Below are positions 5,123-5,400 of a stretch of DNA of 5,400 nt, piece by piece. The stretch comes from Candidatus Dadabacteria bacterium (lineage in GTDB: Bacteria; Bdellovibrionota_C; UBA2361; J135), in assembly GCA_003694225.1 (NCBI GenBank), contig RFKT01000048.1, positions 1 through 5,400 on the forward strand. Reading direction: 5' to 3'. The notes under the pieces were generated by a model that had not been told where the DNA came from, ran no database searches, and saw only the letters and a list, made by a program, of their open reading frames with translations. A program made the translations under genes and the position numbers. Position 1 is the first letter of the stretch, and each line of letters opens with the position of its first letter.

Positions 5123-5400
5123 TTCGTAAATCTTCTTTAATATACCTCGTTACACTCTTTAGCCGTTTTGGAGCGGTCGGAGGAGGGATGCGCATGGTTC
5201 AACTTACGCTCTTTGCAGTTTCTAAGGCGATTCCCTTTGTGTACAATCTTATCTTGTTGTTTCCATCCGATAAGGCTCAGGCCTTGCGCGCATTGGGCGC
5301 TTCTGTCCATAAGACGGCTTCCATAAGGGGGAGAGTAAGGGTAAGAAACCCCTTTGCCCTTGAGATAGGAAGGGGTGTTTCCATACATAATCTGGATATT
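5119..5400 (+). CDS. Hexapeptide-repeat acyltransferase, WcaF-like (N-terminal part; 3' end outside window)
   Basis: An open frame of 94 codons runs from ATG at 5119 to the window edge, overlapping the previous stop by four bases (ATGA). Residues 52-94 have the entry to a left-handed beta-helix: KAQALRALGASVH, then short turns through IRGRV and NPFALEIGRGVSIHN (78-91). This resembles the N-terminal part of colanic-acid-type WcaF and other sugar O-acetyltransferases, which usually acetylate a sugar using acetyl-CoA and act as trimers. The catalytic His and most hexad turns lie beyond the window. Residues 27-49 are hydrophobic. The start is uncertain: a later ATG at 5194 (residue 26) has a strong AGGAGG (5181-5186) seven bases upstream. 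The ATGA overlap supports 5119, and residues 1-25 look like plausible coding sequence, so 5119 is kept. It is the fourth gene of the operon and fits glycan decoration. Confidence 0.75.
   Translation, partial: MIRKSSLIYLVTLFSRFGAVGGGMRMVQLTLFAVSKAIPFVYNLILLFPSDKAQALRALGASVHKTASIRGRVRVRNPFALEIGRGVSIHNLDI
5179..5187 (+). promoter_or_regulatory. Strong Shine-Dalgarno-like GGAGGAGGG bearing on the acyltransferase start
   Basis: GGAGGAGGG occupies codons for residues 21-23 (Gly-Gly-Gly) of the hexapeptide acyltransferase frame. Its AGGAGG core (5181-5186) is seven bases before an in-frame ATG at 5194, an ideal spacing; another ATG at 5188 is too close. It is the only strong, well-placed Shine-Dalgarno match by a candidate start in the window. 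Either the true start is 5194, both starts are used, or the match is a chance result of glycine codons. Confidence 0.4.

Noticed and set aside
4941..5388. Short open frames 4941-5129 (+) and 5137-5388 (-)
   Set aside because: They are shadows of the FemAB-like C-terminus and of the hexapeptide acyltransferase respectively.

Overview
The window reads as part of a surface-polysaccharide (O-antigen, capsule or exopolysaccharide-like) or glycolipid locus from a bacterium. Arginine is mostly AGA/AGG and isoleucine is often ATA, and base composition is intermediate. The gene set (an envelope-type SGNH hydrolase, a mutase-like flavoprotein, a radical SAM enzyme, a FemAB/GNAT-type acyltransferase and a hexapeptide acyltransferase) fits an environmental, probably Gram-negative lineage such as Omnitrophota, Nitrospirota or a deltaproteobacterium-like group. 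That placement is a guess. No ribosomal RNA, tRNA or lineage marker is present.

Layout. Positions 1-1214 (minus strand) hold the N-terminal 404 residues of a membrane-anchored SGNH/GDSL hydrolase with two TPR-like repeats inserted in its catalytic domain; it runs off the left edge. Positions 1215-1344 are a 130-bp divergent control region with a good sigma70-type promoter facing right (TTGCTA, 17 bp, TATACT). Its -10 is nearly symmetric, so it also reads as a -10 (TATAAG) for the leftward gene. From 1345 to the right edge are four genes on the plus strand: a COG1232-type FAD oxidoreductase (1345-2652), a B12-binding-domain-type radical SAM enzyme with a degenerate N-terminal domain (2698-4167), a FemAB/GNAT-type acyltransferase (4154-5122) and the N-terminus of a hexapeptide-repeat (WcaF-like) acyltransferase (5119 to edge). 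Genes two to four overlap (14 bp and 4 bp) and are almost certainly co-transcribed.

How they may work together. The flavoprotein and radical SAM enzyme could remodel a sugar or lipid-linked glycan, the two acyltransferases could decorate it, and the divergent SGNH protein could add or remove acyl groups at the membrane. The substrates cannot be read from the sequence. A terminator-like hairpin with a short T-run lies inside the last codons of the flavoprotein gene, so expression of the downstream three genes may be attenuated or driven separately. None of the five predicted starts has a clear, well-placed Shine-Dalgarno sequence. The only strong one, GGAGGAGGG, lies inside the last gene and points to an alternative start there.

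No mobile element, CRISPR array, tRNA, rRNA or defence system was seen. The most unusual points are the TPR-in-SGNH architecture, the radical SAM enzyme lacking a cobalamin-ligand histidine in a glycan operon, the symmetric divergent promoter and the intragenic terminator-like hairpin.
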